Virus record (IMG/VR): IMGVR_UViG_3300028569_000021
Coordinates: 1 to 64,000 of that record
From: a virus
Direction: 5' to 3' (one strand)
DNA length: 64,000 nucleotides
Shown: positions 18,592 to 27,241 of the stretch, in pieces
How the letters are laid out: each line of letters begins with the position of its first letter
How positions within the stretch are numbered: position 1 is the stretch's first letter
Program-made: the position numbers and the translations under genes
Notes under the pieces: generated by a model
What the model saw: only the letters and a program-made list of their open reading frames with translations
The model's database searches: none
What the model was told of the DNA's origin: nothing

Positions 18592-19380
18592 TTATTTAAT
18601 AGCATTAACCGTTTTATGTATAGTAAGAAGAAGATCCGCCTCTGCAGGTGTAATGTCAAGAAAGCTTTCATAACTTAAATTAATTTTTTGAGTTGAATGA
18701 TATAGCTTATAATAAAAGCCGGAAATATTTTGACTGAAAAATATTTTTATTAATTTAAAGGATAAATTATTAGTAAAACATATCTTTATATTATTAAAAT
18801 TTTCCATTCTTGTAATATCTACAACTTGAGTATTATTAACTATATGTTGCTTTATATCTTTTAAAATATCTTTGTTTATTTTTTTAATAACTGTCATCTT
18901 TTCTTTTTCTGACATTAACCTTATTGATCTTAGCTTATCCTTCACGTTAATATCTTCAATAATATCATATAATAAAAAAAGTAAGTTTTTATGATATAAA
19001 CTACTAGGTACTTTAAATTTAACGTTAAAATCTCCTTTTTCAAAATCGGGAATTTTAGTTAATTCAAAATCTATTAATTTTTTTATTACTTCTTTTATGC
19101 TTAGCTTGAGTGTAGTAGGAAGCTGATCCTTTATATTAATTTTTAAGTTTAATATATCACCTATACATGTTGACCTCAAACAGAGTAATATAAAAAACTT
19201 ATCAAAAGAGTTTATATCTTTAAAAGGTAAAATGGAATCTATGTAATCACTAAAGCCTTCTTCATCATTAGAAGATAAAAATTTATTCATGTACAATAAA
19301 TTTCTATTTGTTATTTCTTCTGTGTATTTGAAGGAAGAAAGAGACGGTATGTAAGTTTTAACTTTAAACTTATCTAACAT
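18592..19380 (-). CDS. Baseplate hub assembly protein, gp26/gp51-like
   Basis: 262 aa (T4 gp26 208 aa). Sequence is mostly helical and rich in Ile, Lys and Leu. Features consistent with the T4 baseplate gp26/gp51 family include FDKFFILLCLRSTCIGD in the first half and the C-terminal SYESFLDITPAEADLLL. In T4 these proteins act in hub assembly. The start overlaps the stop of the upstream gp54-like gene by one base (base 19380 is shared). Family call is from pattern and location; which T4 protein is the true counterpart is unclear. Confidence 0.55.
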   Translation of the reverse strand: MLDKFKVKTYIPSLSSFKYTEEITNRNLLYMNKFLSSNDEEGFSDYIDSILPFKDINSFDKFFILLCLRSTCIGDILNLKINIKDQLPTTLKLSIKEVIKKLIDFELTKIPDFEKGDFNVKFKVPSSLYHKNLLFLLYDIIEDINVKDKLRSIRLMSEKEKMTVIKKINKDILKDIKQHIVNNTQVVDITRMENFNNIKICFTNNLSFKLIKIFFSQNISGFYYKLYHSTQKINLSYESFLDITPAEADLLLTIHKTVNAIK

Positions 19381-20258
19381 TATTTTTGAAAAGGTGAGAT
19401 TTTAGGTATTTCAAGTTTACCTGCCTTATAACTATTAATAATTTGCGGTAAAGGTAAATATAAATTATTTTCTATGGTATAATTAGTGTAAGCAAAATTT
19501 ACTTCGTAGCTTTCAACATAATCTACTTCAGTGTAACTATATTTTTGAGAATTTATTGTTGTGGGTACGCAGTTATAAAAACGAAAAACTTTTCTAGGTA
19601 TCATACTGACATTCTGAAAAGTTTTTGAATAATATAGCAATGTTATATTGCATTTGATATTAAATTTAGGTTCTTTTCTTGTTACAAACCCATAATGACT
19701 TGCAAGCATAACCCATGGTCTTAATACGAAATCTATAAAACTAGTATTAGATTCATAAAATCCTAGAGAAAGTTGATTTTCTGCATAGCTACTCCTCTTT
19801 CCACCTATTATACCTGGTATAAAACCTCTATTATTATCTACAGAAGCTGATTCGATACTATAAGATTCCCCAGGCATCTGTATACTATTGGCAAAAATAC
19901 AACCTGCAACTCTTTGAAAAGGAAATGATGTTAAAGAAGCTTTTGCAATATTAATATCATACGCGTTATAATTACCTGCAGTTCGTTCTAACGTTCTTAA
20001 TATGGAGCTATTTAAAGTAGTAGGAAATCTATCTATTACACAAATCCATTGAGATTGTAAAGCAGGAGACGTTAACCAAGTGTTTAGTTGGGCAAGAAAA
20101 TAGTCTCTAGTACTTATTAGCGGGGTAGCTGGTATACTGACCCCTAAAATTTGAGCTATTTGTGGCTGAACTAGCGGATTCTGCCCGTTAAAAACCCCTC
20201 CAATATTATTTGTAAGGCTTCTAGCGGCGTTAGATAAAGCATTAGATAAAGCTCCCAT
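19380..20258 (-). CDS. gp54: Tail-tube initiator, gp54-like
   Basis: 292 aa (T4 gp54 320 aa). After a short Ala/Asn-rich N-terminus the tube-fold region runs from about residue 70 to 275, with WICVIDRFPTTLNSS, IQMPGESYSIES, SLGFYESNTSFIDFVLRPWVMLASHYG and a final YTEVDYVESYEVNFAYTNYTI. This is the gp19/gp54 domain that seats the first ring of the tube on gp48. The gene is first in the tail operon 54-26-29?-48-53-hub and has a late box 5 nt before ATG. The other gp19-like genes at 20283 and 23590 are likely paralogues. Confidence 0.65.
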   Translation of the reverse strand: MGALSNALSNAARSLTNNIGGVFNGQNPLVQPQIAQILGVSIPATPLISTRDYFLAQLNTWLTSPALQSQWICVIDRFPTTLNSSILRTLERTAGNYNAYDINIAKASLTSFPFQRVAGCIFANSIQMPGESYSIESASVDNNRGFIPGIIGGKRSSYAENQLSLGFYESNTSFIDFVLRPWVMLASHYGFVTRKEPKFNIKCNITLLYYSKTFQNVSMIPRKVFRFYNCVPTTINSQKYSYTEVDYVESYEVNFAYTNYTIENNLYLPLPQIINSYKAGKLEIPKISPFQK

Positions 20259-20263
20259 AATTA

Positions 20264-20271
20264 TATTTATG
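20264..20271 (-). promoter_or_regulatory. Late-like octamer CATAAATA before gp54-like gene
   Basis: CATAAATA ends 5 nt before the ATG at 20258. It would drive the long tail operon down to 13148. Confidence 0.65.
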
Positions 20272-20282
20272 GGTAAAAGCTT

Positions 20283-20828
20283 TTATAATATCTCGTAATA
20301 GTGATAAGCAATAGTACCTGAGAAAGATAATGGTGCACCTGTACCTTCAGCAATATTGTATTCTAATTCCCCAACATTTCTTACACTAACGCCAACTAAT
20401 TTAAACTCTTTAACTACTGAAAAATCAGGAGCTAATTGAGCCATTTGTATGTAGGAAGATTTTTGCGGCACACTGTAGTTACCAGTAGAATTAGCATCAT
20501 TGAAGATAGCTCTTGACCATCTCTCAAACTTTTCTCTTAACTTGCTGTCCCTATCACAATAAAATTCAAGAGTATAGCTTTCGCTTTGTGGATATTCAAC
20601 AACTCCAGGTATATTAAAGTTCATACCCATATACTTTGTTTGAACGTTAGTGATATTTCTACCAGGGATTTTACCTGCCTTTACATAAACTAAGTCTTTT
20701 TCGTCAAAAACAATACCAAGAGATGGATCTGGTACAATTTGAGTTATTCTAAAGCTTATATCTCTAGCGAAGTCTCTGGCTACCGCTTGATCATAAAAAT
20801 TACTAATTAGTTGGTTGATGTCTGCCAT
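20283..20828 (-). CDS. gp19: Tail tube protein, gp19-like
   Basis: 181 aa (T4 gp19 163 aa). The gp19 fold is visible: ARDISFRITQI, LVYVKAGKIPGRNITNVQTKYMGMNFNIPGVVEYPQSESYTLEFYCD, ending GTGAPLSFSGTIAYHYYEIL. Stacked hexamers form the inner tube of the tail. It is placed directly downstream of the sheath gene, as in T4 (18-19). It is likely the main tube protein of the three gp19-like proteins because of that linkage and its standard length. Confidence 0.85.
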   Translation of the reverse strand: MADINQLISNFYDQAVARDFARDISFRITQIVPDPSLGIVFDEKDLVYVKAGKIPGRNITNVQTKYMGMNFNIPGVVEYPQSESYTLEFYCDRDSKLREKFERWSRAIFNDANSTGNYSVPQKSSYIQMAQLAPDFSVVKEFKLVGVSVRNVGELEYNIAEGTGAPLSFSGTIAYHYYEIL

Positions 20829-20838
20829 AATCTTTTAA

Positions 20839-20846
20839 TATTTAGT
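20839..20846 (-). promoter_or_regulatory. Late-like octamer ACTAAATA before gp19
   Basis: ACTAAATA lies 10 nt before the gp19 ATG, a longer gap than at most late genes here. It overlaps the last codons/stop region of the sheath gap. Confidence 0.5.
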
Positions 20847-20847
20847 A

Positions 20848-23532
20848 TTAACCTCCGATTAATTCGTTAAAATCTTGACCTGTTCTTGTAGCGTAGAACG
20901 AAACAAGAATAAATTCTGCAGTTCTAACTGGTTTAATATAGATATCAATCTTTAATTCATTATTATCAATAACATCAGGAGTATTATTTCTTTCATCGCA
21001 AACGATGAGATAATCGTAAAGACCTTCTGTATTTTTTGCATTATCAAAAATAGGTGATAATGTATTGATAATTTGTGTTCTTGTAAATAGAGTGTTTGGC
21101 TCAAATATAAAATATTTAACTGTATCTCTTGTTGCGACTTCAAGATTTAAGAACAATCTACGTACATTAATTCTATCAAATGCGGATGGTTTCTTAAGTA
21201 GGGTCTTTTGACCGAATACAACAAACCCTTCAGCAGGAAAAAACGCTACTGGATTTACAGATACTTTATACAATTGATCACGTTGTTTTAGTTTAGGATA
21301 AACTCCTAAGTCATTTACACTCGTTAAAATACCTCTAGTAAATCCAGCTGGTGCAAACCAGGGTTGGAAGTTACTATCTGTATTCGCCATTAATGCTGCA
21401 GCAAACCCAGAGAAAGGTACCCATATTTGTCTACTAGAGACACTATCAATAACCTGCACACAGGTACTGTAAGTAGTAGCATAAGATGAATTTATTGTAC
21501 TAAATTGATGTCTTAGCGGCCAGTAAATATGTTGACTAAAGTTAGTCGTAACATATCCCGGCTCATTAGGATCTGGATCAATACCTGCATTAGGTCCAAA
21601 AGTTTTTTTAGTATTAATGACTTTTGAATTAGCACCTTGAACAAATATGTTTCTTAATGGATCAAGAATGACCATGAAGTCTTTTCTGTTTTTTTCTGCT
21701 GCATTGACAAAAACATTTGCAACTGAAGTATAATTACTTCTTAGATCTAAACCTTCTTGTGATAAGCCTTCTGCATTTGTAGTATAAAATGCACTTAGAG
21801 ATTTCAAGGGTGTGCTATCTCTAAAATCTCCTGCTTCACCGACGTCTTCTCCGAGTTCTGCTGTCTGTTCTATAGCATTTACAAATATTGTACCTAACCC
21901 TGCTTCAACAGCAAGATTAATTTGATAAACATCAGCGTTTTCAACCAACTCAAAAGCTCTTTCAAGTTTTTTTGGTATATTACCAACTGATTTATCTCTT
22001 GCTATTGTGTTAGAGTAAACTCCAACAGCAAATAAAGCATCAGTTGATCCTAATTCTTCTAAAGCTTGTACAACCGTTTTTTTAGAAACACCAACTCTGC
22101 TAATATATTTTGCTTCGTCATCTCTATAACCTGGACCGTTTATAAATTCTGCAAGTTGCGGTGTAAGAAAACGTACTTTTTTATTAGGAATGCCATTATT
22201 ATCAGCCCATGTCTGTTCGAATCTATTGCTTACATAGGGATTAATAACAACATTTACATTGCTCGAGCTATCAGTTTGTTCACCGATAAAGAATGTCTTT
22301 GCAGGTCCACCTGTTTGATCAGCAATCTTTCTATGAAAATCAAATGAACCAACGTAACTTTCTGCTAGAGTATAATCAAGTGAAATTGTATCAGGAGTAT
22401 ATATACTCTTTCTTATTTTGAATAATCCAAACGAAACAGTATCATCAAAAGTATTGTTACCTAAATCAAATTGCGAAAGGTTTTCTAATACTTCTGAAAC
22501 ACTACCCCCTCCTGCAATATTTGCTGCACTTAACGAGAAATTAAGTCTTCCCCTTGGTACATTAATATATGTATTGTTATTTACTTCAGTATTCTGAATA
22601 CTTTTAACATAATTGACTCCGTTAAACGGAGTTGCAGGGTTATTATTATTATTATCTATAATACCGATATAATAACCTTCAAAAGTATTGTTTATGGTTG
22701 TTTGGGATTTATTAAGTACAATTAAACCCGCACTTCCAATATTATTAATATTAAATAAAGTAGACTTATCTTGTACTTCAGGTGTATCTAACCATTGTAT
22801 ATCTCCACTTTGTAATTGTTGATATTGTTCAGCATCAAGTTCGAGGTGTGTTGGAGTACCAAAAAGATAAACATCCGAATTAGATAGATCAGAAGTAAAA
22901 TCTGTTGATTCCTGCTCATCAAAAAGATCAAAATTATAAGAACCTAAATTAGCTGGTGTACCTTCAGTTCTCAAAGTACCAACAATCTCAAGACTAACTG
23001 GGTAAGTTGCATATTTTCCTCTATTTATTAATTCAAGACTCGTTATACTGCCTGCTACTGGGTCGAATACCATGGTATATTGTATATCCTCTATCGCATC
23101 ACCACCATTAACAATAACTTCTGGCTGAGTTAAATAACCAGACCCACCGTCCTGAAGCTCAAGAGTATCTAATCTAAAGTAAGATAAATTATCACTTCTC
23201 ATTCCTTTGACAGGATAAACAAGAGCACTATATCTCCAATTTGTAAATCCTTCGCCTTTTTGTGAACCGTATGGTAATCTTGTTGTTAAAACTCTTGCTG
23301 GTGACTGAAACGTTGCTTTAGCAGTTTGATAAAAATATTGTTCTGCAGCATTTGTTGGTGCGCCGTATATTTGCTCAAATTCGGAAATGTTTGAAGGTTG
23401 TAAGACTTCATCAATAGGTCCCTGATCAGCAAACCCAGGTATAAATACACTGGTACCTGCAACAGTTGCCGCTCTAATTGTGAAATCTACTTCCCTGATC
23501 TCAACACCTGGTGATTGAATTGTTCTTGCCAT
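20848..23532 (-). CDS. gp18: Tail sheath protein, gp18-like
   Basis: 894 aa, versus 659 aa in T4. The N-terminus ARTIQSPGVEIREVDFTIRAATVAGTSVFIPGFADQGP and the C-terminal domain (FNRI-like DRINVRRLFLNLEVATRDTVKYFIFEPN..., PVRTAEFILVSFYATRTGQ) are the conserved sheath parts involved in strand exchange and tube contact. The extra length is in the middle (about 110-480), which would project outward on the virion. It contracts to drive the tube through the envelope. A perfect late box lies 11 nt before ATG. (Segments above are landmarks, not a continuous sequence.). Confidence 0.9.
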   Translation of the reverse strand: MARTIQSPGVEIREVDFTIRAATVAGTSVFIPGFADQGPIDEVLQPSNISEFEQIYGAPTNAAEQYFYQTAKATFQSPARVLTTRLPYGSQKGEGFTNWRYSALVYPVKGMRSDNLSYFRLDTLELQDGGSGYLTQPEVIVNGGDAIEDIQYTMVFDPVAGSITSLELINRGKYATYPVSLEIVGTLRTEGTPANLGSYNFDLFDEQESTDFTSDLSNSDVYLFGTPTHLELDAEQYQQLQSGDIQWLDTPEVQDKSTLFNINNIGSAGLIVLNKSQTTINNTFEGYYIGIIDNNNNNPATPFNGVNYVKSIQNTEVNNNTYINVPRGRLNFSLSAANIAGGGSVSEVLENLSQFDLGNNTFDDTVSFGLFKIRKSIYTPDTISLDYTLAESYVGSFDFHRKIADQTGGPAKTFFIGEQTDSSSNVNVVINPYVSNRFEQTWADNNGIPNKKVRFLTPQLAEFINGPGYRDDEAKYISRVGVSKKTVVQALEELGSTDALFAVGVYSNTIARDKSVGNIPKKLERAFELVENADVYQINLAVEAGLGTIFVNAIEQTAELGEDVGEAGDFRDSTPLKSLSAFYTTNAEGLSQEGLDLRSNYTSVANVFVNAAEKNRKDFMVILDPLRNIFVQGANSKVINTKKTFGPNAGIDPDPNEPGYVTTNFSQHIYWPLRHQFSTINSSYATTYSTCVQVIDSVSSRQIWVPFSGFAAALMANTDSNFQPWFAPAGFTRGILTSVNDLGVYPKLKQRDQLYKVSVNPVAFFPAEGFVVFGQKTLLKKPSAFDRINVRRLFLNLEVATRDTVKYFIFEPNTLFTRTQIINTLSPIFDNAKNTEGLYDYLIVCDERNNTPDVIDNNELKIDIYIKPVRTAEFILVSFYATRTGQDFNELIGG

Positions 23533-23543
23533 ATTATTAATTA

Positions 23544-23551
23544 TATTTATA
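23544..23551 (-). promoter_or_regulatory. Late promoter TATAAATA before the sheath gene
   Basis: Perfect TATAAATA on the minus strand, 11 nt before the gp18 ATG. This is one of the few late genes with a short leader; the leader AATTAAT-type sequence holds no Shine-Dalgarno. Confidence 0.75.
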
Positions 23552-23589
23552 GATCTCCAGGCTACTTTTTGCTCTTGTTATCGATATTT

Positions 23590-24174
23590 TTAAAGTAAAG
23601 TGACCTCTAACTGGTGATAGGTAAACTCAAAAGTTGACTCCATTTCTGTTGCATCTCTGTCAGAGTACTGTATACCACCTAGTAAAACAGGAAAACAGTG
23701 TAAAAAGTTAAACTGTATTACTCTATTATTATATTCATCTAATCCAAATACATTAATAGTAGTTTCATAATTTTTAAGACTGCCTTTATCTTTAGGTATA
23801 TTAGATCTATATATACTTTCTCTCTCTTGATTTAAAATCTCTAACCATTTATAAATGACCCAATAGTTATTGAACAAATTATCTACAGTAAAATTGATTT
23901 TATTGTTAGGGTAGGAGGGTCTTGCCATACTTGATACCTTTAAAGTTTGACCCCCATAAGGTACTTCTTTTTCTGGTACGGCTATATCAGGTATAACAGT
24001 GCCGTAAATAGAAAATTGCATTGTATTAGGTATGACAGCGTTATTAGAGCGCTTTATATCACTCTTAATTGTCTTTAATGCTTCAGGAAGACTGAATACC
24101 ATTACAAATTTGTCTTTTCTCTGCTTGTTGAGCAGACTTTGTATCTGCATATTATTATCGACAGGTATATTCAT
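23590..24174 (-). CDS. gp19-like tail protein (second tube paralogue)
   Basis: 194 aa from the ATG at 24174. I prefer this start to an upstream GTG (24204) because the ATG overlaps the terminase stop by one base and a TATAAATA box lies 7 nt before it. The sequence has tube-fold landmarks: NTMQFSIYGTVIPD, YGGQTLKVSSMARPSYPNNKINFTVDN and the C-terminal NFLHCFPVLLGGIQYSDRD then STFEFTYHQLEV. It is likely a minor tube-like protein, such as a terminator or completion protein, between terminase and sheath. Confidence 0.6.
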   Translation of the reverse strand: MNIPVDNNMQIQSLLNKQRKDKFVMVFSLPEALKTIKSDIKRSNNAVIPNTMQFSIYGTVIPDIAVPEKEVPYGGQTLKVSSMARPSYPNNKINFTVDNLFNNYWVIYKWLEILNQERESIYRSNIPKDKGSLKNYETTINVFGLDEYNNRVIQFNFLHCFPVLLGGIQYSDRDATEMESTFEFTYHQLEVTLL

Positions 24175-25937
24175 TAATATGTATTTATATCTGGGAATCT
24201 CCACCCCTGACTATGTAGCTCAGACATATCATCACTACTATAATATCTTTCATCAAGCCCTTCATCACCTGTATCGAACATGACTGGCATGGGTTGCATG
24301 CCAGAGCCATCAACTTCATTTGTGAAAAGACCTACAGGGTTTATTATCTTCTTACCCCCACCGTAATCTAGACTCTTTAATATAAGAGGTCTCATGTTAT
24401 CGTCGTACTTCACTACTTCAAAGTACCTTGCTACAATATCATTCTCTAAAACAATAAGAGCCCATACCAAAGCCATTACACGGTCATCAAGAGTTGCTGC
24501 TGTTCTACCAGACCAAGTCTGATTCTTATGTCTTACAAAGTCTTTTAGCTCATTTAATGTCTTTGTATCGTAAATTTTTATGGATCTCAACTCATTTAAC
24601 CAATATCTCATGTTCATTACACCTCTATATTTGGTATTTTGATGTGAGAGAATACCCATACGATCAAAAGCTTTATTTTCTACTGCTTTAGCACCCCATG
24701 ACACTATATTTTCATACCCATAAGTGTTGCGTAGGTTATCAACAACTTGTGCTCCACAGTTATTTCTTTCTATACTTACTGTAGGTCTTCCCCAATGTGC
24801 TAAAATTTCATTTAACTTCTGGGTAAAGTTATAAGGAGCCATACTTCTTGTATAATATTGACCTACAAGCTTAATATCAGTTAAATCAGTAATATCTAAT
24901 ATTTGAGCAACACTAGCGTTTAGGTTAAGACCTTCACCAACATCAACACCTACTGTGTAAAGTCTATCACTTTTAGGTTGATCCCATAGCACATAACTAC
25001 CTTCATCAAAGATATAATTAGGGTCAGTAGTATTATTTTTAAGTGAAGTGTATAGGCTTTCATCAATTGCTGTTTCTCCTGAAGAAATAAAGGTATTCTC
25101 AAACTCTTGACTAAACTTTTCCGCTGAACCAATAGTTCGTATTGTTCTTTGCTTCCACTCCTCATCTCTATCAGGTACTTCCCACCAATCGACTCGCTCT
25201 GACACCCAACCGTTCCATTCATCACCCTTTTTAAGGGAACCAGTATACAAAGAATGAAAGAGATTACCAACACCGTTAGGAGTACTCACAGCAAATATTT
25301 TTGCTTTCTTAGAAGATGAAATAACAGGATAAACCGAAGCCCAGAACGTATCCAATAAGCCAGAATCAATGAATGCAACCTCATCAAGACATAATAAAGA
25401 TACAGACCTACCTCTACCAGTATCAGAAGTAGTTGTTGTAACGCTTATTGAGCTACCATTACTAAATACCATTGATGTTTCAGCGTATTTTACAACAGTT
25501 GATTTGAGATAATTGGGAAGCATTTCATAAGCAAGTTTGACTCTCTTGAAAACTTCTTTTGCTGACTCCTCTTTGTTGGCGGCTAGCAATATACTTTGAT
25601 CTTCATTAAACAATGCGACCCATAACATGTAAATTGTTAAAACGGTACTCTTACCAATTTGCCTTGAAGCTAAACAAACAACAAAGCGATTATTCTTTAA
25701 GGTCTTTAAAAGTCTTTTTTGATATTTTCTTAGCTGAATAGCTTGTCGACCTTCGTCAATATTAATAATAAAAAAATAATTTTCAGCAAAATGCAATAGA
25801 GACTTTCTACATTTTTTAATTTCTGATACCCACTCAGGGTGATTATTATAATCATAAGATGACCCCGGAGCAGGCAAATTCGAATTACCCATGTATATTT
25901 TTTCGCCGTCTGCAACACCTTCTTTTATTTTAGCCAT
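24174..25937 (-). CDS. gp17: Terminase large subunit, gp17-like
   Basis: 587 aa (T4 gp17 610 aa). Walker A is SRQIGKST (91-98), Walker B is LLCLDEVAFI with D185/E186, followed by the coupling motif region VSTPNG. The C-terminal RNase H-like nuclease has VGVDVGEG near residue 330 as its first acidic motif, and a later LDDRVMALVWAL segment with further acidic residues. It is the packaging motor ATPase and headful nuclease. The gene is followed directly by a gp19-like gene and the sheath. The small terminase is elsewhere. Confidence 0.95.
   Translation of the reverse strand: MAKIKEGVADGEKIYMGNSNLPAPGSSYDYNNHPEWVSEIKKCRKSLLHFAENYFFIINIDEGRQAIQLRKYQKRLLKTLKNNRFVVCLASRQIGKSTVLTIYMLWVALFNEDQSILLAANKEESAKEVFKRVKLAYEMLPNYLKSTVVKYAETSMVFSNGSSISVTTTTSDTGRGRSVSLLCLDEVAFIDSGLLDTFWASVYPVISSSKKAKIFAVSTPNGVGNLFHSLYTGSLKKGDEWNGWVSERVDWWEVPDRDEEWKQRTIRTIGSAEKFSQEFENTFISSGETAIDESLYTSLKNNTTDPNYIFDEGSYVLWDQPKSDRLYTVGVDVGEGLNLNASVAQILDITDLTDIKLVGQYYTRSMAPYNFTQKLNEILAHWGRPTVSIERNNCGAQVVDNLRNTYGYENIVSWGAKAVENKAFDRMGILSHQNTKYRGVMNMRYWLNELRSIKIYDTKTLNELKDFVRHKNQTWSGRTAATLDDRVMALVWALIVLENDIVARYFEVVKYDDNMRPLILKSLDYGGGKKIINPVGLFTNEVDGSGMQPMPVMFDTGDEGLDERYYSSDDMSELHSQGWRFPDINTY
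24182..24189 (-). promoter_or_regulatory. Late promoter TATAAATA inside the end of gp17
   Basis: Perfect TATAAATA within the last codons of gp17, 7 nt before the ATG at 24174. It supports that start. Confidence 0.65.
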
Positions 25938-25944
25938 ATACTGA

Positions 25945-25952
25945 TATTTAAG
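25945..25952 (-). promoter_or_regulatory. Late-like octamer CTTAAATA before gp17
   Basis: CTTAAATA ends 7 nt before the gp17 ATG. It sits 10 bp from the divergent late box of the gene at 25978. Confidence 0.5.
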
Positions 25953-25962
25953 ACGCGATATT

Positions 25963-25970
25963 AATAAATA
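25963..25970 (+). promoter_or_regulatory. Late-like octamer AATAAATA before the 276-aa gene
   Basis: AATAAATA ends 7 nt before the ATG at 25978. Confidence 0.6.
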
Positions 25971-25977
25971 AACTTAT

Positions 25978-26808
25978 ATGACAAGAGTTAAAAGTATATC
26001 CGACATAGGCAATCTTTACGAAAATAGTATTTTTAATAGAGAAAATAACATTTTAGAAGAAGCTAAAAAAAATAACAATAAATTTCCTAAAGATTCTTTC
26101 CCTAAACCAAGTGAGACAATGAAAAAGTCTAAAGATTTTGAGTCGACAGGACCTAATAAAGCAATGGGAACCAAAACTTCTAAAAAAGTTGGTAAAAAAG
26201 TTAAGAAAAAAGCTAGAAAAAATATAAGCGAGGATATAAATAGTTTTATGAAATCCAAATTTGACAAACTTTTTGAAAACGTCATGGAAGATGACGACGC
26301 AATGAATCTTTCTGCTGGACCTGGAGTCGGACCTGAGGGTAGCGATTTTGGCTCTGATGAAGGTGAAGATGATTTTTCCGATATCGGCGGCGAAGATGAA
26401 GGCGGCGAAGAAGTAACCCTTACATTAGATAGAGAAACAGCACAAAAATTGTGTGATATGCTTCAAGCACAACTTGATGGTGGTGAGTCTGAAGATGAAT
26501 CGGACCTCGAAGATTTAGAAATTGAAGATGAAGACATGGGTGAAGATTCCTTCGGTGGAGAAGAAGATGAAGGAAACTTCGGTGAAGGCATCGAATCTGA
26601 AAAACTTCCTGACTCCGCTGGCCATAAGCTTACAAAAGCTGGTACAGTTGGTAACGTTCACGCTTCTAAAGGTAAAGCCTCTTCTGAAGTAACTGACGAG
26701 ACTGGGTCTGAAACAAAAGGACACCCATTAGATCACAAATCGCCGCTTACAAAAGCAGGCACAGTTGGAAATCTTAAAGCCGGAAGCTCTTTATTCGGTA
26801 GCAAGTAA
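25978..26808 (+). CDS. Acidic/basic block protein, probable prohead core or internal head protein
   Basis: 276 aa. Residues 1-30 form a leader ending in NNILEEAKK (candidate L/I-x-E cleavage site). Residues about 60-80 are very basic (KKVGKKVKKKARKN). Residues about 100-205 are highly acidic (Glu/Asp/Gly), interrupted by a helix VTLTLDRETAQKLCDMLQAQL. The C-terminus carries two copies of LTKAGTVGN (218-226 and 257-265). This composition resembles T4 prohead core and internal proteins (gp67, gp68, IPs), but no specific homologue is recognised. It is monocistronic, with a late box upstream and a strong terminator downstream, which suggests high late expression. Confidence 0.6.
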   Translation: MTRVKSISDIGNLYENSIFNRENNILEEAKKNNNKFPKDSFPKPSETMKKSKDFESTGPNKAMGTKTSKKVGKKVKKKARKNISEDINSFMKSKFDKLFENVMEDDDAMNLSAGPGVGPEGSDFGSDEGEDDFSDIGGEDEGGEEVTLTLDRETAQKLCDMLQAQLDGGESEDESDLEDLEIEDEDMGEDSFGGEEDEGNFGEGIESEKLPDSAGHKLTKAGTVGNVHASKGKASSEVTDETGSETKGHPLDHKSPLTKAGTVGNLKAGSSLFGSK

Positions 26809-26832
26809 GAAAGTCAATAAAAAATAAAATTA

Positions 26833-26863
26833 AGGCCTCTATTAACTTAGAGGCTTTTTTTTT
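26833..26863 (+). terminator. Rho-independent terminator
   Basis: An 8-bp stem (AGGCCTCT region 26833-26840 with AGAGGCTT 26849-26856), an 8-nt loop and a run of nine T. It ends the transcript of the 276-aa gene. The next late box starts 2 bp downstream. Confidence 0.85.
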
Positions 26864-26864
26864 G

Positions 26865-26872
26865 ACTAAATA
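26865..26872 (+). promoter_or_regulatory. Late-like octamer ACTAAATA before the 120-aa gene
   Basis: ACTAAATA ends 6 nt before the ATG at 26879, immediately after the terminator T-run. Confidence 0.6.
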
Positions 26873-26878
26873 ATATCA

Positions 26879-27241
26879 ATGGGAACGTTTAAACAATTTT
26901 GTGAAACTACTTGGAACGGTGGATTTGTTAATTTTTTTATGGACCCATCTCAAAAAAAAGGCTCAAGACACAGAGCCAATATCATTAGAGATATTGGTAA
27001 TAGGAAACATATACAAACTGTTCCAGAATATAAAAGAGTAGACCCTAATATTATACAGAAAGTTGAAAAGCTTAAAGGAAATTATTCACATTACGAGCCT
27101 ATTAATATTATTCAATTAAAACAAATTTGTAAAAAATATAATATTGACAAAGTTACAAAAACAGAACCCAGAAAACTTGGTAACACAGGTATTTCTATCG
27201 TATGGGACGAAAAAATACAAACTTTTGCTCTTAAAAAATGA
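26879..27241 (+). CDS. Small late protein of unknown function
   Basis: 120 aa, basic. The N-terminus MGTFKQFCETTW resembles the capsid-targeting-like leaders of this phage and of T4 internal proteins (MKTYQEFIAEA type). No family is recognised. The middle is rich in Lys, Arg and Ile, and the C-terminal part looks like a small alpha/beta fold (ISIVWDEKIQTFALKK). Its stop overlaps the ATG of the gp14-like neck gene by 4 bases, so the two are co-translated. A head or neck role is inferred from this coupling. Confidence 0.55.
   Translation: MGTFKQFCETTWNGGFVNFFMDPSQKKGSRHRANIIRDIGNRKHIQTVPEYKRVDPNIIQKVEKLKGNYSHYEPINIIQLKQICKKYNIDKVTKTEPRKLGNTGISIVWDEKIQTFALKK

Noticed and set aside
24174-24204. 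GTG start for the gp19-like gene
   Set aside because: The ATG at 24174 overlaps the terminase stop and has TATAAATA 7 nt before it; the upstream extension lies in gp17.
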